Shown piece by piece: positions 39,433-48,456 of a stretch of 64,000 nucleotides of DNA (position 1 is the stretch's first letter; each line of letters starts with the position of its first letter). The stretch is from an uncultured Caldilineaceae bacterium (lineage in GTDB: Bacteria; Chloroflexota; Anaerolineae; Caldilineales; Caldilineaceae). The translations under genes and the position numbers were made by a program. The stretch spans positions 62,001 through 126,000 of the forward strand of contig CATOTS010000003.1 in NCBI GenBank assembly GCA_951813625.1, written 5' to 3'. The notes below the pieces were generated by a model. That model saw nothing but the letters and a program-made list of their open reading frames with translations, ran no database searches and was not told where the DNA came from.

Positions 39433-40392
39433 TCAATCGCAGTCTCGACACAAAAAACGCGCCACCAGCTCTCGAATTGCCAGCTGCGGCGCCTCGCTGC
39501 AGTCAAACCAGTGGATGCCGGCCATGCGCCGGAACCAGGTGTACTGGTGCCGCACAAATCTGTGCGTTTCAATCTGAATGCGCTCGACCGCCGCCGACAG
39601 CGTGGTCCCGCCGGCCAGGTGGGCCGCGATCTCGCGATAGCCCAGGCTGGACATGGCCGGCAGATCGGGCGAATGTCCCGCAGCCAGCAGGGCAGACATC
39701 TCCTCCACCAGTCCGCTCGCAACCATCTCCTCGGCTCGCCGGTCGATCCGCTCGTGCAGCAACGCGCGCGGCAAGTCCAGCCCAATCTTCAGAATTGCGT
39801 ACGGCGGCGGGTCTGCCGCCTCCAGTTCACTCTTTCTGCGGCCCGTCGTCTGCACCACTTCCAGCGCACGCACGACCCGCCGCAGGTTATTCGGATGGAT
39901 CCCCGCGGCCGCCTCCGGATCCACGTTCTGCAGCCGGGCATGCAGCGCGGCGCGGCCGTTCTCCTGCGCGTACGCCTCCAGCTCCGCCCGCAACGCCGGG
40001 TCTGGCGCAACCGGCGGAATCCGCAGCCCCTCCGTCACCGCACGCAGATAGAGCGCCGAACCTCCCACAAGAAAGGGGACGCGACCGCGCCGGTGAATGC
40101 CGTCGATTGCAGCGAAAGCCATCTCCTGATACGTCGCCAGCGCCATCTGGCCGTCCGGCGGCCGCACGTCAATCAGATGATGGGGGACGCGCGCCTGCTC
40201 CTCTGCGCTCGGCTTGGCCGTCCCGATATCCATGCCACGGTAGATCTGGCGGCTGTCCGCCCCCACGATTTCCCCGTCGTATTCCTCCGCCAGTTCCAGG
40301 CTCAACGCGGTCTTGCCCACTGCCGTCGCGCCCAGGATAACGATCAGGGGCGGTTTCCCTTCCTCTCCCGCCTGCTCAGCCCGGAACGGCAT
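39433..40392 (-). CDS. miaA: tRNA dimethylallyltransferase
   Basis: 319 residues from ATG 40392. The P-loop 'VILGATAVGKTALSLELA' opens the protein, followed by 'GADSRQIYRGMDIGTAKPS' and 'FLVGGSALYLRAVTEGL', the family motifs. MiaA prenylates A37 of tRNAs reading UNN codons. The frame extends further upstream to 40692, but that part overlaps yraN in another frame and has no similarity; the ATG at 40392 starts just before the P-loop. It overlaps the end of yraN by 17 bases, so the two are translationally coupled. Confidence 0.95.
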   Translation of the reverse strand: MPFRAEQAGEEGKPPLIVILGATAVGKTALSLELAEEYDGEIVGADSRQIYRGMDIGTAKPSAEEQARVPHHLIDVRPPDGQMALATYQEMAFAAIDGIHRRGRVPFLVGGSALYLRAVTEGLRIPPVAPDPALRAELEAYAQENGRAALHARLQNVDPEAAAGIHPNNLRRVVRALEVVQTTGRRKSELEAADPPPYAILKIGLDLPRALLHERIDRRAEEMVASGLVEEMSALLAAGHSPDLPAMSSLGYREIAAHLAGGTTLSAAVERIQIETHRFVRHQYTWFRRMAGIHWFDCSEAPQLAIRELVARFLCRDCD

Positions 40393-40789
40393 GGCGGATA
40401 TGCTCCACGTCGACCACTTTCCCGGACCGATCCATCTGCACCGCCACCGCGTCGATGCGCCAGGGACCCTTCCACTCTTTCTCCTGCACGTACAGGGCCG
40501 CAAGCTCCCGCAACTTCGCCTGCTTTTTCTCAGGAAACGCCTGACGCGCCGTTCCGAAAGCGTGGCCCCGGCGCGTGCGGACTTCAACCAGCACAAGCCA
40601 GCGGGCGTCGGCGCTGCCCTGCGCGTAATCCGGCGCCCGCTCCTCGGCGACGATGTCCAGTTCGCCGGCCCTGCAGCGCCAATTGCGCTCAACGATTCGC
40701 AGGCCGGCAGTGAGAAGAGCGCGCGCGGCGATCAACTCGCCGCGCGCACCCAGCGCCTTCCGGTTGCCCCGCTCTCCGCCAAGAACCAT
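40376..40789 (-). CDS. YraN/UPF0102 family nuclease-like protein
   Basis: 137 residues. The restriction-endonuclease-like fold motifs are present: 'GARGELIAARAL', 'AGELDIVAEE' and 'LVLVEVRTRRG' (the D-x-ExK-like pattern as E-x-D ... VEVR). YraN-family proteins are small, often next to rnhB or in DNA-repair contexts, and have no proven biochemical role. The final residues overlap miaA. The upstream SPFH gene stop is ten bases away on the same strand. Confidence 0.88.
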   Translation of the reverse strand: MVLGGERGNRKALGARGELIAARALLTAGLRIVERNWRCRAGELDIVAEERAPDYAQGSADARWLVLVEVRTRRGHAFGTARQAFPEKKQAKLRELAALYVQEKEWKGPWRIDAVAVQMDRSGKVVDVEHIRHAVPG

Positions 40790-40799
40790 TCGGCCCTTC

Positions 40800-41972
40800 T
40801 TACTGCGCCGCCGTTTCCACTGTCGGCACGATACCCGGGCCGGGCAGCACCAGCGTCGGCGTCATGCCTTCGGGCGTAAAGATCACCTTGTCCGTGCTCT
40901 TGAGCGCGCTCGCATTCGCCTGCGCGATCAGGAGTTGCACGTAGACCGGACGCCCCGCGTACAGCTCGGCCAGCGCCGACTCGACCGCGATCTGCGCTTG
41001 CGCCTGTTGCTCCGCTGCAATCGCCAGCGACTGTGAAATCTCGATGTCCCGCTGCGCCGCGATCAGCTCGTTGCGTTTCTGCGCCTCAATGACGGCATGC
41101 TCCGCCTCGACGCGCGCCAGTTCATTGGCGCGCTCCGCCTCGATCACCGCCCGCTGCGCCGCCACCTTCGCCTCCTCCAGCTGGGCCAGCGCCGTCTGCT
41201 GCCGCGCCTGCTCCTGGATCCGGCTCTGCTCGATGCGGATTTCACCTTCCTGCCGCGCCTGTTCGGCGTCGGCCTGCGCATCCGCACGCAGCTTGTCCTG
41301 CGCCGCCTTCTCCGTCTCCAACCGGCTCTGCACGATCGCGTCCAGCGCCGACTGCACCGCCGGCGACAGTATCACGTCGGGTACAACCAGGTTTTCGATC
41401 CTGAGGCCAAAGTTCGCCGCCCGCTCATTCAACTCATCGTCAACGCACTGCCGCAGCACATCCCTGGCCGTGCCGACAACATTGTCATCAAACGTGCGGT
41501 CGCCGATACAAACCTTCATCGCCTGTCGCGCCTGGTCCTGAATGCGGCTGCGCGCCAGCTCGTCCTCCAGGTAGATGCTCCTGTACTGTGCCCACAGGGC
41601 CTGTATCGTATCCTTCTGTAGGATATTCGGCCGGAAAATGTCGCCGCTCACCACCAGGCCAATGCGCTGCTTGTCCTTGGTGATGATCTCATCGTCCGTC
41701 ACGCTGAATGGAATCGCCTGGCTCGAAACGCGCACGAGGTCAACGAAAAGACCTACGTCCGTATAGATGCCGGGCCCAACCACATCCTTGATCTTCCCTC
41801 CCTGGAACTGAACGGCTACCTCCTGTTCATCCACGCGTTCAAACGCGTAAAAGAAGTTCCTGGCAAAATTCAGCAGGAAGAGGACGACGATAACACCAAG
41901 GATCACCAACACGATCGGCAACCCGCCCGGCATGCGCCTGGGCACTCTTGGTACATTGCTCAGATTATTCAT
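40800..41972 (-). CDS. SPFH/Band-7 (prohibitin-like) membrane protein
   Basis: 390 residues: one N-terminal membrane helix (about 19-37, 'PIVLVILGVIVVLFLLNF'), the SPFH domain (about 45-210), and a long charged coiled coil (about 215-335, rich in Glu/Ala/Arg), ending in a short tail with 'VIFTPEGMTPTLVLPGPG'. Such proteins form oligomeric rings in membrane microdomains and act as scaffolds or protease regulators. No FtsH or NfeD partner is adjacent. The AAGGAG site sits eight bases before the ATG. yraN and miaA follow on the same strand. Confidence 0.88.
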   Translation of the reverse strand: MNNLSNVPRVPRRMPGGLPIVLVILGVIVVLFLLNFARNFFYAFERVDEQEVAVQFQGGKIKDVVGPGIYTDVGLFVDLVRVSSQAIPFSVTDDEIITKDKQRIGLVVSGDIFRPNILQKDTIQALWAQYRSIYLEDELARSRIQDQARQAMKVCIGDRTFDDNVVGTARDVLRQCVDDELNERAANFGLRIENLVVPDVILSPAVQSALDAIVQSRLETEKAAQDKLRADAQADAEQARQEGEIRIEQSRIQEQARQQTALAQLEEAKVAAQRAVIEAERANELARVEAEHAVIEAQKRNELIAAQRDIEISQSLAIAAEQQAQAQIAVESALAELYAGRPVYVQLLIAQANASALKSTDKVIFTPEGMTPTLVLPGPGIVPTVETAAQ

Positions 41973-42325
41973 CTGCTACTCCTTAATGGGAGAACGCCGG
42001 GCGCGCCTCCTTCGGCGGCCCGCCATTCACGAAAACTCCGGCACTTGACTCAACACATCATACTATACCGGACCCCTCCTCCTCATATCTGACATCCGGC
42101 AACCGCAACCCTGACGACCGAGCCGTGTAGCTGGTCAGATAGGGCGCCTGGTCCCGCCGGCCATTCTGGGTCAGCGCGTCGCGTAAAGTTCCAGCACATC
42201 GAAGATTAACGACTCGTTGCCGGACGCGGTACGTCCGAGGGCCCTTGCTGCCCTACATCTGCCAGGAATCATCAATCTCGACTACCAGTCGTCCAGGGTC
42301 TCCAGATACCCACCAGCATTGGCGC
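41973..42325. other. Non-coding stretch upstream of the SPFH gene
   Basis: No gene or convincing promoter is seen here; the region leads into the repeat block that starts at 42326. Confidence 0.4.
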
Positions 42326-42367
42326 CCGCTTGCCATACGAACATTCCCGCTTGCCATACGAACATTC
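42326..42367. repeat. 21-base perfect tandem duplication
   Basis: The 21-base unit CCGCTTGCCATACGAACATTC occurs twice, at 42326-42346 and 42347-42367. Confidence 0.85.
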
Positions 42368-42378
42368 CCGTTTTGTAG

Positions 42379-42955
42379 CTACTCAGCCGCAATCAGTCCG
42401 CCACCTTGAATGGAGCGCGCGCAGGTGCCTTCTCTCTCCTCACTCCTCTTTACACTCTCCTTAGCCTTTTGGACGGTCGGGCCTGCGGCCCTCCCTTGTG
42501 CGGGGGGACTCCCCCCGCAACGCCCCCCTGGCACAACCCGCAGTTGACGTTCTTCGTGGAGATTCGCGCAAATTCGTGGATTAAGCCCTTGCCCTTAACT
42601 CTTCAGTACCAAGTTTCGGCCGTTCTGGACGGTCGGGCCTGACGGCCCTCCCTTGTGCGGGGGGACTCCCCCCGCAACGCCCCCCTGACAAAACCCGCAG
42701 TTGACGTTCTTCGTGGAGATTCGCGCAAATTCGTGGATTGAGTCGTTGCCCTTGACCTTTCAGTACCAAGTTTCGGCAGTTCCGGACGGTCGGGCCTGCG
42801 GCCCTCCCTTGTGCGGGGGGACTCCCCCCGCAACGCCCCCCTCCAAAACCATCGCTCACCGACAGTACGCCCTATTCCCGGCAGTGCGGCCAGACCAACG
42901 CGGTGTCTGCCCACCGAATACGCGTTCAGATAGCCTGAATGGCGGTAGCGATGAA
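42379..42955. repeat. Dispersed non-coding repeat, copy B, with internal 156-base tandem units
   Basis: Related to copy A (22817-23079), but the 59-base hairpin core occurs three times (42471-42529, 42627-42686, 42784-42842), spaced 156 and 157 bases apart. Between cores lies a conserved block ('AACCCGCAGTTGACGTTCTT' and the 'CTTCGTGGAGATTCG' motif). The units are too long and too regular in their spacers for CRISPR. Confidence 0.85.
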
Positions 42956-43132
42956 AGGCCAGGGGTAGTTGATATTTCCTATGACTGGTCAGCAACAGTC
43001 GGCAACTGCAGGCTGCCAGTGTTCAGTCCTTACTATGGTTCGCCCGATTCTTGGAGCGAAGACCGCCGCCTGAGCCGGTGCCGCTAATCGTGTCCATCAC
43101 AGAAATCAGATGAATCACAGTTCAGACAAGTG

Positions 43133-43215
43133 TCAACGAGCCCTAGTCATAACAGGGACTGTATATGACTCGTTGTACAATTATATTTTATATATTTTAC
43201 AAAATATTTCATGCA
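43133..43215. repeat. Nested inverted repeat and AT island
   Basis: CAACGAG (43134-43140) / CTCGTTG (43169-43175) and AGTCATA / TATGACT form a nested stem. Immediately after comes a run of almost pure A/T (43177-43210), very unlike the surrounding GC-rich sequence. Confidence 0.55.
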
Positions 43216-43298
43216 TCTAGCTTATGCCCTCTGCTTAGCGCCGTTGAATGTCCCGCTCAGCCGCGCCCGCAACGACCGTTGTTCAGCATGTTCGAAAA

Positions 43299-43353
43299 AA
43301 CACTTGCAAACACTCGCAAACGCTCATAAACGCTCGCCGACACTCGCAGGCGT
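43299..43353. repeat. 10-base-period tandem repeat
   Basis: Five or so copies of a degenerate decamer (AACACTCGCA-like: AACACTTGCA, AACACTCGCA, AACGCTCATA, AACGCTCGCC, GACACTCGCA). Confidence 0.6.
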
Positions 43354-43466
43354 TCTTGCCTGCCAACTTGGGCGTCCCGCGACGCCCGCCGCCCCCCGGC
43401 TTCATCGCGAAATCGGCGAGTCCGACTCTACCTCCAATGCGGGTTCGCTTCCCAAAGGCCTCAGAT

Positions 43467-43496
43467 TTGACAGCCAACCGAACCATGAATTACCAT
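43467..43496 (+). promoter_or_regulatory. Promoter of the SAM-I riboswitch transcript
   Basis: TTGACA (43467-43472), an 18-base spacer and TACCAT (43491-43496), about 23 bases before the riboswitch. Confidence 0.5.
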
Positions 43497-43518
43497 ATGC
43501 GCCAACAACCGAATTACG

Positions 43519-43645
43519 TCTTCTTATCGAGAGAGGTGGAGGGGCCGGCCCGATGAAGCCTCGGCAACCGGCGCTGACGAGTTAAGCTCGCCCAGCGCGG
43601 CAGGTGCCAATTCCGGCGGTGTGGATGCACCGGCAGATGAGATGC
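43519..43645 (+). promoter_or_regulatory. SAM-I (S-box) riboswitch
   Basis: The S-box consensus is clear in order: CTTATCGAGAGAGGTGGAGG (43524-43543), GGCCCGATGAAGCC, CGGCAACCGGCG, then GGTGCCAATTCCGGC and GATGAGA. P1 pairs TCTTATC (43522-43528) with GATGAGA (43636-43642). S-box RNAs bind S-adenosylmethionine and switch off sulfur and methionine genes. It precedes the Cys/Met PLP enzyme gene at 43766. Confidence 0.92.
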
Positions 43646-43664
43646 TCAGATCAGCTTCCTGAAG

Positions 43665-43697
43665 CCCTCTTCCCTGTATCCGCCGGAAGAGGGTTTT
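43665..43697 (+). terminator. Riboswitch expression-platform terminator
   Basis: CCCTCTTCC (43665-43673) pairs perfectly with GGAAGAGGG (43685-43693) around an 11-base loop, followed by TTTT (43694-43697). SAM binding to the riboswitch should favour this hairpin and end transcription before the ATG at 43766. Confidence 0.85.
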
Positions 43698-43765
43698 GAC
43701 TTTGTGCAAACGGCCGGCGCCCCAAGAGTCGCGAATCTGCCGACGAGCGACGCGAAGGAGAAAAC

Positions 43766-45070
43766 ATGGCCGCATCCAATACGACCCCAACGCACACCCC
43801 CGCCGCCGACAGCGCCGACCCCGATACCGGCGCGGCGTCACAGCGGGCCGGAGCCAACGGCTCGAGCCCGCAGGCCGGCGCGCGCCCGCTCTCCCCGCTG
43901 ACGCAAGCCGTCCACGCCGGCGAAAAGCGCTATCTCTCCCACGACAGCCTGACCGTGCCTATCGTCCAGACCAGCACCTATACCTTCGAGGATACGGCCA
44001 AGCTGATCGATTACATGGAAGAGCATATGTTTTGGGATGTGCCGGAACGGGAGGAGTACGGCCGCTACGGCAACCCGACCGTGCGCGCCGCCGAGTCAAA
44101 GCTGGCCGCGCTCGACCGCGCCGAGGACGCGCTCGTCCTCTCCAGCGGCATGGCAGCAATCACCACCACCCTCTTCATCCTGCTCAGCCAGGGCGACCAC
44201 TTCGTCATGACGGAAGACTGCTACCGCCGCACGCGCGGCTTCTGCAACACCTTTCTCACCCGTTTCGGCGTGATGTGTACCGTCGTCGCTCCCGGCGACT
44301 ACGACGCGCTGGAGGCGGCGATCCGGCCCGAAACAAAGCTGATCTTCTCCGAGTCGCCCACCAATCCCTTCCTGCGCTGCCTCGACTACCCCCGCCTCGT
44401 CGACATCGCCCGCCGGCACGGCCTGCGCACCGTCGTCGACACCACCTTTGCCACACCCTGCAACGCCCGCCCACTCGAACACGGCGTCGACCTCGTCATC
44501 CACAGCGTCACCAAGTACCTTGCCGGACACAACGACCTGCTGGCCGGCTGTGTCACCGGCAATTTCAACATCACCACCGCCCTGCGCCAGTCCCAGGGCG
44601 TCCTCGGCGCGGTCCTCGACCCCCACTGCGCCTATCTCATCCTGCGCGGCCTCAAGACGCTCGGCCTGCGCATGCGCCAGCACAACGAGAGCGGACTGCG
44701 CATCGCCCGCTTCCTCGAAGACCACCCCAAAATCCGCCGCGTCTGGTATCCCGGCCTGGAGAGCCATCCTGACCATGAGGTCGCGACGCGCACGATGTCC
44801 GGTTTCGGCGGCGTCATCAGCTTCGAGGTCGAAGCCGACGGCCCGACCACCAGCCGTTTCATCGACGCCTGCAGCATCCCCCGGATCGGGCCCAGCCTCG
44901 GCGGAGTCGAAAGCCTGATCGAGCAGCCCGCCATCGTCAGTTACTTCGATACCGATGAGGAGGTCCGGCTCGCCCTGGGAATCAAGGACGAGCTCGTGCG
45001 CCTCAGCGTCGGCATCGAGGATACCGACGACCTTCTCGCCGACTTCGACCAGGCCCTGGCCGGCATCTAG
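43766..45070 (+). CDS. Cys/Met metabolism PLP-dependent enzyme (cystathionine gamma-synthase/lyase type)
   Basis: 434 residues; the first 40 or so form a low-complexity, Ala/Pro/Ser-rich extension not seen in the family core. The core has '[19 protein letters not shown]', '[16 protein letters not shown]', the PLP lysine in '[13 protein letters not shown]' and '[17 protein letters not shown]'. Such enzymes perform gamma- or beta-elimination or replacement on homoserine esters or cystathionine. Control by the SAM-I riboswitch argues for a role in methionine or cysteine synthesis (O-acyl-homoserine sulfhydrylase or cystathionine gamma-synthase) rather than degradation. SD GAAGGAG precedes the ATG. 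Confidence 0.9.
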   Translation: MAASNTTPTHTPAADSADPDTGAASQRAGANGSSPQAGARPLSPLTQAVHAGEKRYLSHDSLTVPIVQTSTYTFEDTAKLIDYMEEHMFWDVPEREEYGRYGNPTVRAAESKLAALDRAEDALVLSSGMAAITTTLFILLSQGDHFVMTEDCYRRTRGFCNTFLTRFGVMCTVVAPGDYDALEAAIRPETKLIFSESPTNPFLRCLDYPRLVDIARRHGLRTVVDTTFATPCNARPLEHGVDLVIHSVTKYLAGHNDLLAGCVTGNFNITTALRQSQGVLGAVLDPHCAYLILRGLKTLGLRMRQHNESGLRIARFLEDHPKIRRVWYPGLESHPDHEVATRTMSGFGGVISFEVEADGPTTSRFIDACSIPRIGPSLGGVESLIEQPAIVSYFDTDEEVRLALGIKDELVRLSVGIEDTDDLLADFDQALAGI

Positions 45071-45100
45071 CCAACCGCTGAAACTGGGACGGTCCACGCC

Positions 45101-46276
45101 ATGAAACCGCCAGGCGTTCGCGACGCGCTCCGGCTTGCGCCGGCTCTCCTAATCGGCTTTTTTCTCTTCTCTGCCTGCCGCTCCCCCCAGCCCTCGCTGG
45201 CAACCGCTGACGTTGTCGGCGTCCTCAGCCGGCCCGTCGACGACCGCTTCGCCCGCGCGCTTGGGCCGGTCGAGTTCCGCTTTCCTCTCGATCACGGTCC
45301 GCACAAGGAATACGCGACCGAGTGGTGGTACTACACCGGCAACCTTACCGGCGAGGACGGCGGCGACTACGGCTATCAGCTTACCTTCTTCCGCAGCGCC
45401 CTCGCGCCCGGAGAGTCGAGCCGGCCATCCGATTTCGCCGCGCAACAGCTCTATATGGCCCATTTCGCCGTCACATCCGGCCCCGCGCGCCAACATCTGA
45501 GTTTCGACCGATTCAGCCGCGGCGCCGCGGGCGTGGCCGGCGCCAGCGGTTCTCCGCAATTCAGCGTCTGGCTCGACGACTGGCGCGCCCATCAGACCGG
45601 CCCGGGCGAGATGCGCCTGTTCGCCGCCGCCGAGGGCGAAAATGGCCCGGTCTCCATCGACGTCGCCCTTACCGAGACGCGCCCGCCCCTGCTCCACGGC
45701 GAAGACGGCTACAGCCGCAAGGGCCCCGAAGAAGGCAACGCCAACCACTACTACAGTCTCGCGCGCATGGAGACTACAGGGCATATCGTCTTCGGCGGCT
45801 CGCAGGTTGCCGTATCCGGCTTCAGCTGGATGGACCACGAGTTCGGCACCTCGGCACTCAGCGAGGACGCCGTGGGCTGGGACTGGTTCGCCGTCACCCT
45901 CGACAACGGTGTCGTCCTGATGTTCGCCGAGATCCGCACCAGCTCCGGCACAGCGCAGGACATTTTTGAAGGCACGCTCAGTTACCCCGATGGGCGGCAG
46001 CTGGCAATCGCTTCCGACGAACTCGAACTGACACCCACCGGCAGCTGGACCAGTCCCGACACCGGCATCGTCTATCCCAGCGGCTGGCGCGCCGTATTTG
46101 CGCAGCGCCAAATCGAGTTGACAATCGAACCGCTGATCGACGACCAGGAGATGGATGTCGCTTTCACCTACTACGAGGGCGCCACAACCGTACGCGGCGT
46201 CATGCAAGGACAGCCCGTCAACGGCCGCGGCTACGTCGAGCTGACCGGTTACGGCGCGGCCGGCTTTCAGCGATAG
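45101..46276 (+). CDS. Lipocalin-like (AttH/CrtC-type) lipoprotein
   Basis: 391 residues with a lipoprotein signal (lipobox 'LFSAC'; Cys near residue 26). The mature part has 'EYATEWWYYTGNLTGEDGG', 'YGYQLTFFRSAL', 'YMAHFAVTSG', 'VSGFSWMDHEFGTS' and 'WDWFAVTLDNGVVLMFAEI', the signature of the AttH/CrtC family (two tandem lipocalin-like barrels). Members include carotenoid 1,2-hydratases and lipoproteins of unknown function; no carotenoid gene is near. It probably binds a hydrophobic ligand outside the membrane. It starts 30 bases after the PLP gene's stop. Confidence 0.85.
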   Translation: MKPPGVRDALRLAPALLIGFFLFSACRSPQPSLATADVVGVLSRPVDDRFARALGPVEFRFPLDHGPHKEYATEWWYYTGNLTGEDGGDYGYQLTFFRSALAPGESSRPSDFAAQQLYMAHFAVTSGPARQHLSFDRFSRGAAGVAGASGSPQFSVWLDDWRAHQTGPGEMRLFAAAEGENGPVSIDVALTETRPPLLHGEDGYSRKGPEEGNANHYYSLARMETTGHIVFGGSQVAVSGFSWMDHEFGTSALSEDAVGWDWFAVTLDNGVVLMFAEIRTSSGTAQDIFEGTLSYPDGRQLAIASDELELTPTGSWTSPDTGIVYPSGWRAVFAQRQIELTIEPLIDDQEMDVAFTYYEGATTVRGVMQGQPVNGRGYVELTGYGAAGFQR

Positions 46277-46398
46277 GTGAATTCTTGCCAATCACGGCGA
46301 AGCAGTCCAGAATTGGCCTGTTGCGCCTTTGGCCCCGACGCGGTCCAAACGCGCGACAGCGACGATTGCCCCAAAACTCTTAGAGGAGACCCCAATTC

Positions 46399-47244
46399 AT
46401 GATGACCCTGCAGCCTACCGGCAGCGCTGTCGAGAACGCAGCCAAGCGGCATCCTGCCGCGTCGATACGATCCCGCCGCCTGGGAACGCTCCTCTGCCTT
46501 CTCTTCTGCCTGCTGCTGTTCGCAGCCTGCGACGCCCCGGACGCGTCCGCGCCTGTAGCCGATTCCGAGCCTGCCGCCGCAGATACCGCCACCCCTCTGC
46601 CAGAACCTGAGCCGACCGACACGCCCGTTCCCGAACCCGAACCGGCGCCCACAGCCACCGCCGCCCCGCAAGAGGAAACAGAGTCGGAGAGCGGCGAGCT
46701 GCCTGCGGTCGGCCAGACCTTTGTCATCGCGTCGCAGGAGTCCGAGGCCCGATTCATCATCGATGAAGAGCTCTTCGGCCAGCCCAAAACCGTTGTCGGC
46801 GCAACCAGCGCCTTGTCAGGCCAATTGACGGTCGTCGCGGCCAATCCCTCGGCCAGCCAAATCGGCGTGATCCAGATCGACGCCGACACATTCATTACCG
46901 ATCACAACCGCCGCAACGGGGCTATCCGCCGCTTCATCTTGCAGACCAATCGCCATCGCTACATCACCTTTAACGCGACTGCGCTCACTGGTCTGCCCGA
47001 CGAAGTGGCCGTCGGCGACGAGGTGCAGTTCGAAATCACCGGTGACCTGACCATCCGCGAGATCACCAAACCCGTGCTTTTCAACGTGACCTTGCAGGTA
47101 GTCTCGGACACCGAAATTCGGGGGGCCGCGTCGACCGTTGTGGCCCTGGAGACCTTTGAACTCACCATCCCCCAGGTGCCTAGCGTCGCCAACGTCGGCG
47201 AGGAGTTCATCGTCGAATTCGACTTCGTTGCCCGCGTGCAGTAG
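46399..47244 (+). CDS. YceI-family lipoprotein
   Basis: 281 residues: a 25-residue basic leader, hydrophobic stretch and lipobox 'LLFAAC', then an acidic Pro/Glu/Thr linker (about 50-100), then a YceI domain (about 110-281) with 'SQIGVIQIDADTFITDHNRR', 'GDLTIREITKPVLFNVTLQ' and 'FELTIPQVPSVANVGEEF'. YceI proteins are lipocalin-like and bind isoprenoid-type lipids such as polyprenyl chains. It follows the AttH-like lipoprotein on the same strand; both may handle lipids at the cell surface (inference). Confidence 0.88.
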   Translation: MMTLQPTGSAVENAAKRHPAASIRSRRLGTLLCLLFCLLLFAACDAPDASAPVADSEPAAADTATPLPEPEPTDTPVPEPEPAPTATAAPQEETESESGELPAVGQTFVIASQESEARFIIDEELFGQPKTVVGATSALSGQLTVVAANPSASQIGVIQIDADTFITDHNRRNGAIRRFILQTNRHRYITFNATALTGLPDEVAVGDEVQFEITGDLTIREITKPVLFNVTLQVVSDTEIRGAASTVVALETFELTIPQVPSVANVGEEFIVEFDFVARVQ

Positions 47245-47329
47245 ACGCGCCCGCAACTGTCCGGCGTCAAAGTAATCTCCCTTAACGAAGCCAGCGCGTT
47301 CAAGCGCCGCGCCGGGAGGTCTGTCCATC

Positions 47330-48241
47330 GTGTCTGACCAGAAACAGCCTTTGATCGCAAGCGGCGCTGCCGTAGATGTCGAACTCCTGCGCGAAGGATT
47401 CAACCGCGGATTCGCCGACTACCGCTACAATTTGCAGATGGACGCGGCTGCCGCGCGCACCTACATGCGCTATGCCGGCATCGCTGTCGATGACTGCGCC
47501 GTTCTCATTGCAGACGAAAACGGGCGACCGCGCGGCGTCGGCGCGGCGCTGCTGGCCGTGCGCGGCGACGAAGGCTGGTGCGGCGGCCTCAGCGTTGCGC
47601 CCGCATACCGCGGGCAGGGCTGGGGACGGCGGCTGATGGAACAGCTCAAGGTTCGCGCACTGGAGCGGGGTCTGCGCCGCGTCCGCCTCGAGGTCCGAAC
47701 CGAAAACGAACATGCCCTCATGGTTTACCGTCAAGTCGGCTATGAGTCTGTGCGCGAACTGCTGCTCTGGGAACGGGACCCGCGCCAAGGCCCCCTCCCT
47801 CTCCCTTTCGAACCGCTCGAAGAAAGCGATCCCGCCCGGACTCTGCAACAGTGCCACGGCTGGCACGACCAGCGTATGGCCTGGCAGCGCAACCAGAGCA
47901 GCCTGCTCAAGACCGTCGCGCTGCGCCGCTGCGTCTGCCATACGATTCCGGCCAAGGACGGGGCGCCGGTCGCCTATGCCATTGTGGAGCTGATGCAGCG
48001 CTCGCGGCCGCAGCCGCCCGGTCAGCCCGATATGCGACTGCAGATTCTCGACATCGCCGTCGATCCCGATGCCGAGCTCCTCGACGCGGCCCGCCCCCTG
48101 GTGCAGGCACTTCAACTCCGCTACGTCGACGCGCTGGTCACACTCTTCAACGAACCCGCCGACAGCCGCCTCAATCCAATTTTCGCCTCTTTCGGCTTTC
48201 GCGTCTATGATCGGCAGTGTGAGTTGCAGCTCGATCTGTAG
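47330..48241 (+). CDS. GNAT family N-acetyltransferase
   Basis: 303 residues, GTG start at 47330 behind GGGAGG. The acetyl-CoA-binding motif A is 'SVAPAYRGQGWGRRLMEQL', followed by 'RVRLEVRTENEHALMVYRQVGY'. The second half (about 155-303) looks like a degenerate second GNAT fold ('ILDIAVDPDAELLDAARPLV', 'LFNEPADSRLNPIFASFGF') without a motif A. Tandem GNAT architectures often have one inactive half. The substrate is unknown. The gene sits between the YceI lipoprotein and mdh with no obvious functional link. Confidence 0.85.
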   Translation: MSDQKQPLIASGAAVDVELLREGFNRGFADYRYNLQMDAAAARTYMRYAGIAVDDCAVLIADENGRPRGVGAALLAVRGDEGWCGGLSVAPAYRGQGWGRRLMEQLKVRALERGLRRVRLEVRTENEHALMVYRQVGYESVRELLLWERDPRQGPLPLPFEPLEESDPARTLQQCHGWHDQRMAWQRNQSSLLKTVALRRCVCHTIPAKDGAPVAYAIVELMQRSRPQPPGQPDMRLQILDIAVDPDAELLDAARPLVQALQLRYVDALVTLFNEPADSRLNPIFASFGFRVYDRQCELQLDL

Positions 48242-48456
48242 GTCAATCCATACAAGCTGAACTGTTGCCCTAATGAACCCGACAGCTCCGATTGCCCCGA
48301 CCACTCAGACCTATCCACGCACGACGCCAATGCCCGCGACGAGTCCCTTTCGTGCAAATTCGTGTTCTTCGTGGATTCCATGTGCTATGCCGTCCCATTC
48401 CGACCCACAACGGTGTGAGATCGTCACCCACCGCCATTCCCGGAGAGACGAGAGTG

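Noticed and set aside
40393..40692. N-terminal extension of miaA back to 40692
   Set aside because: It overlaps yraN in another frame and has no similarity to MiaA; the P-loop begins just after ATG 40392.
42471..42842. CRISPR array formed by the 156-base repeats
   Set aside because: The repeated core is 59 bases, the intervening blocks are themselves repeats rather than unique spacers, and no cas genes are present.
43133..43215. Chromosomal origin at the AT island
   Set aside because: No DnaA boxes, no dnaA or dnaN genes and no GC-skew evidence in the window support it.
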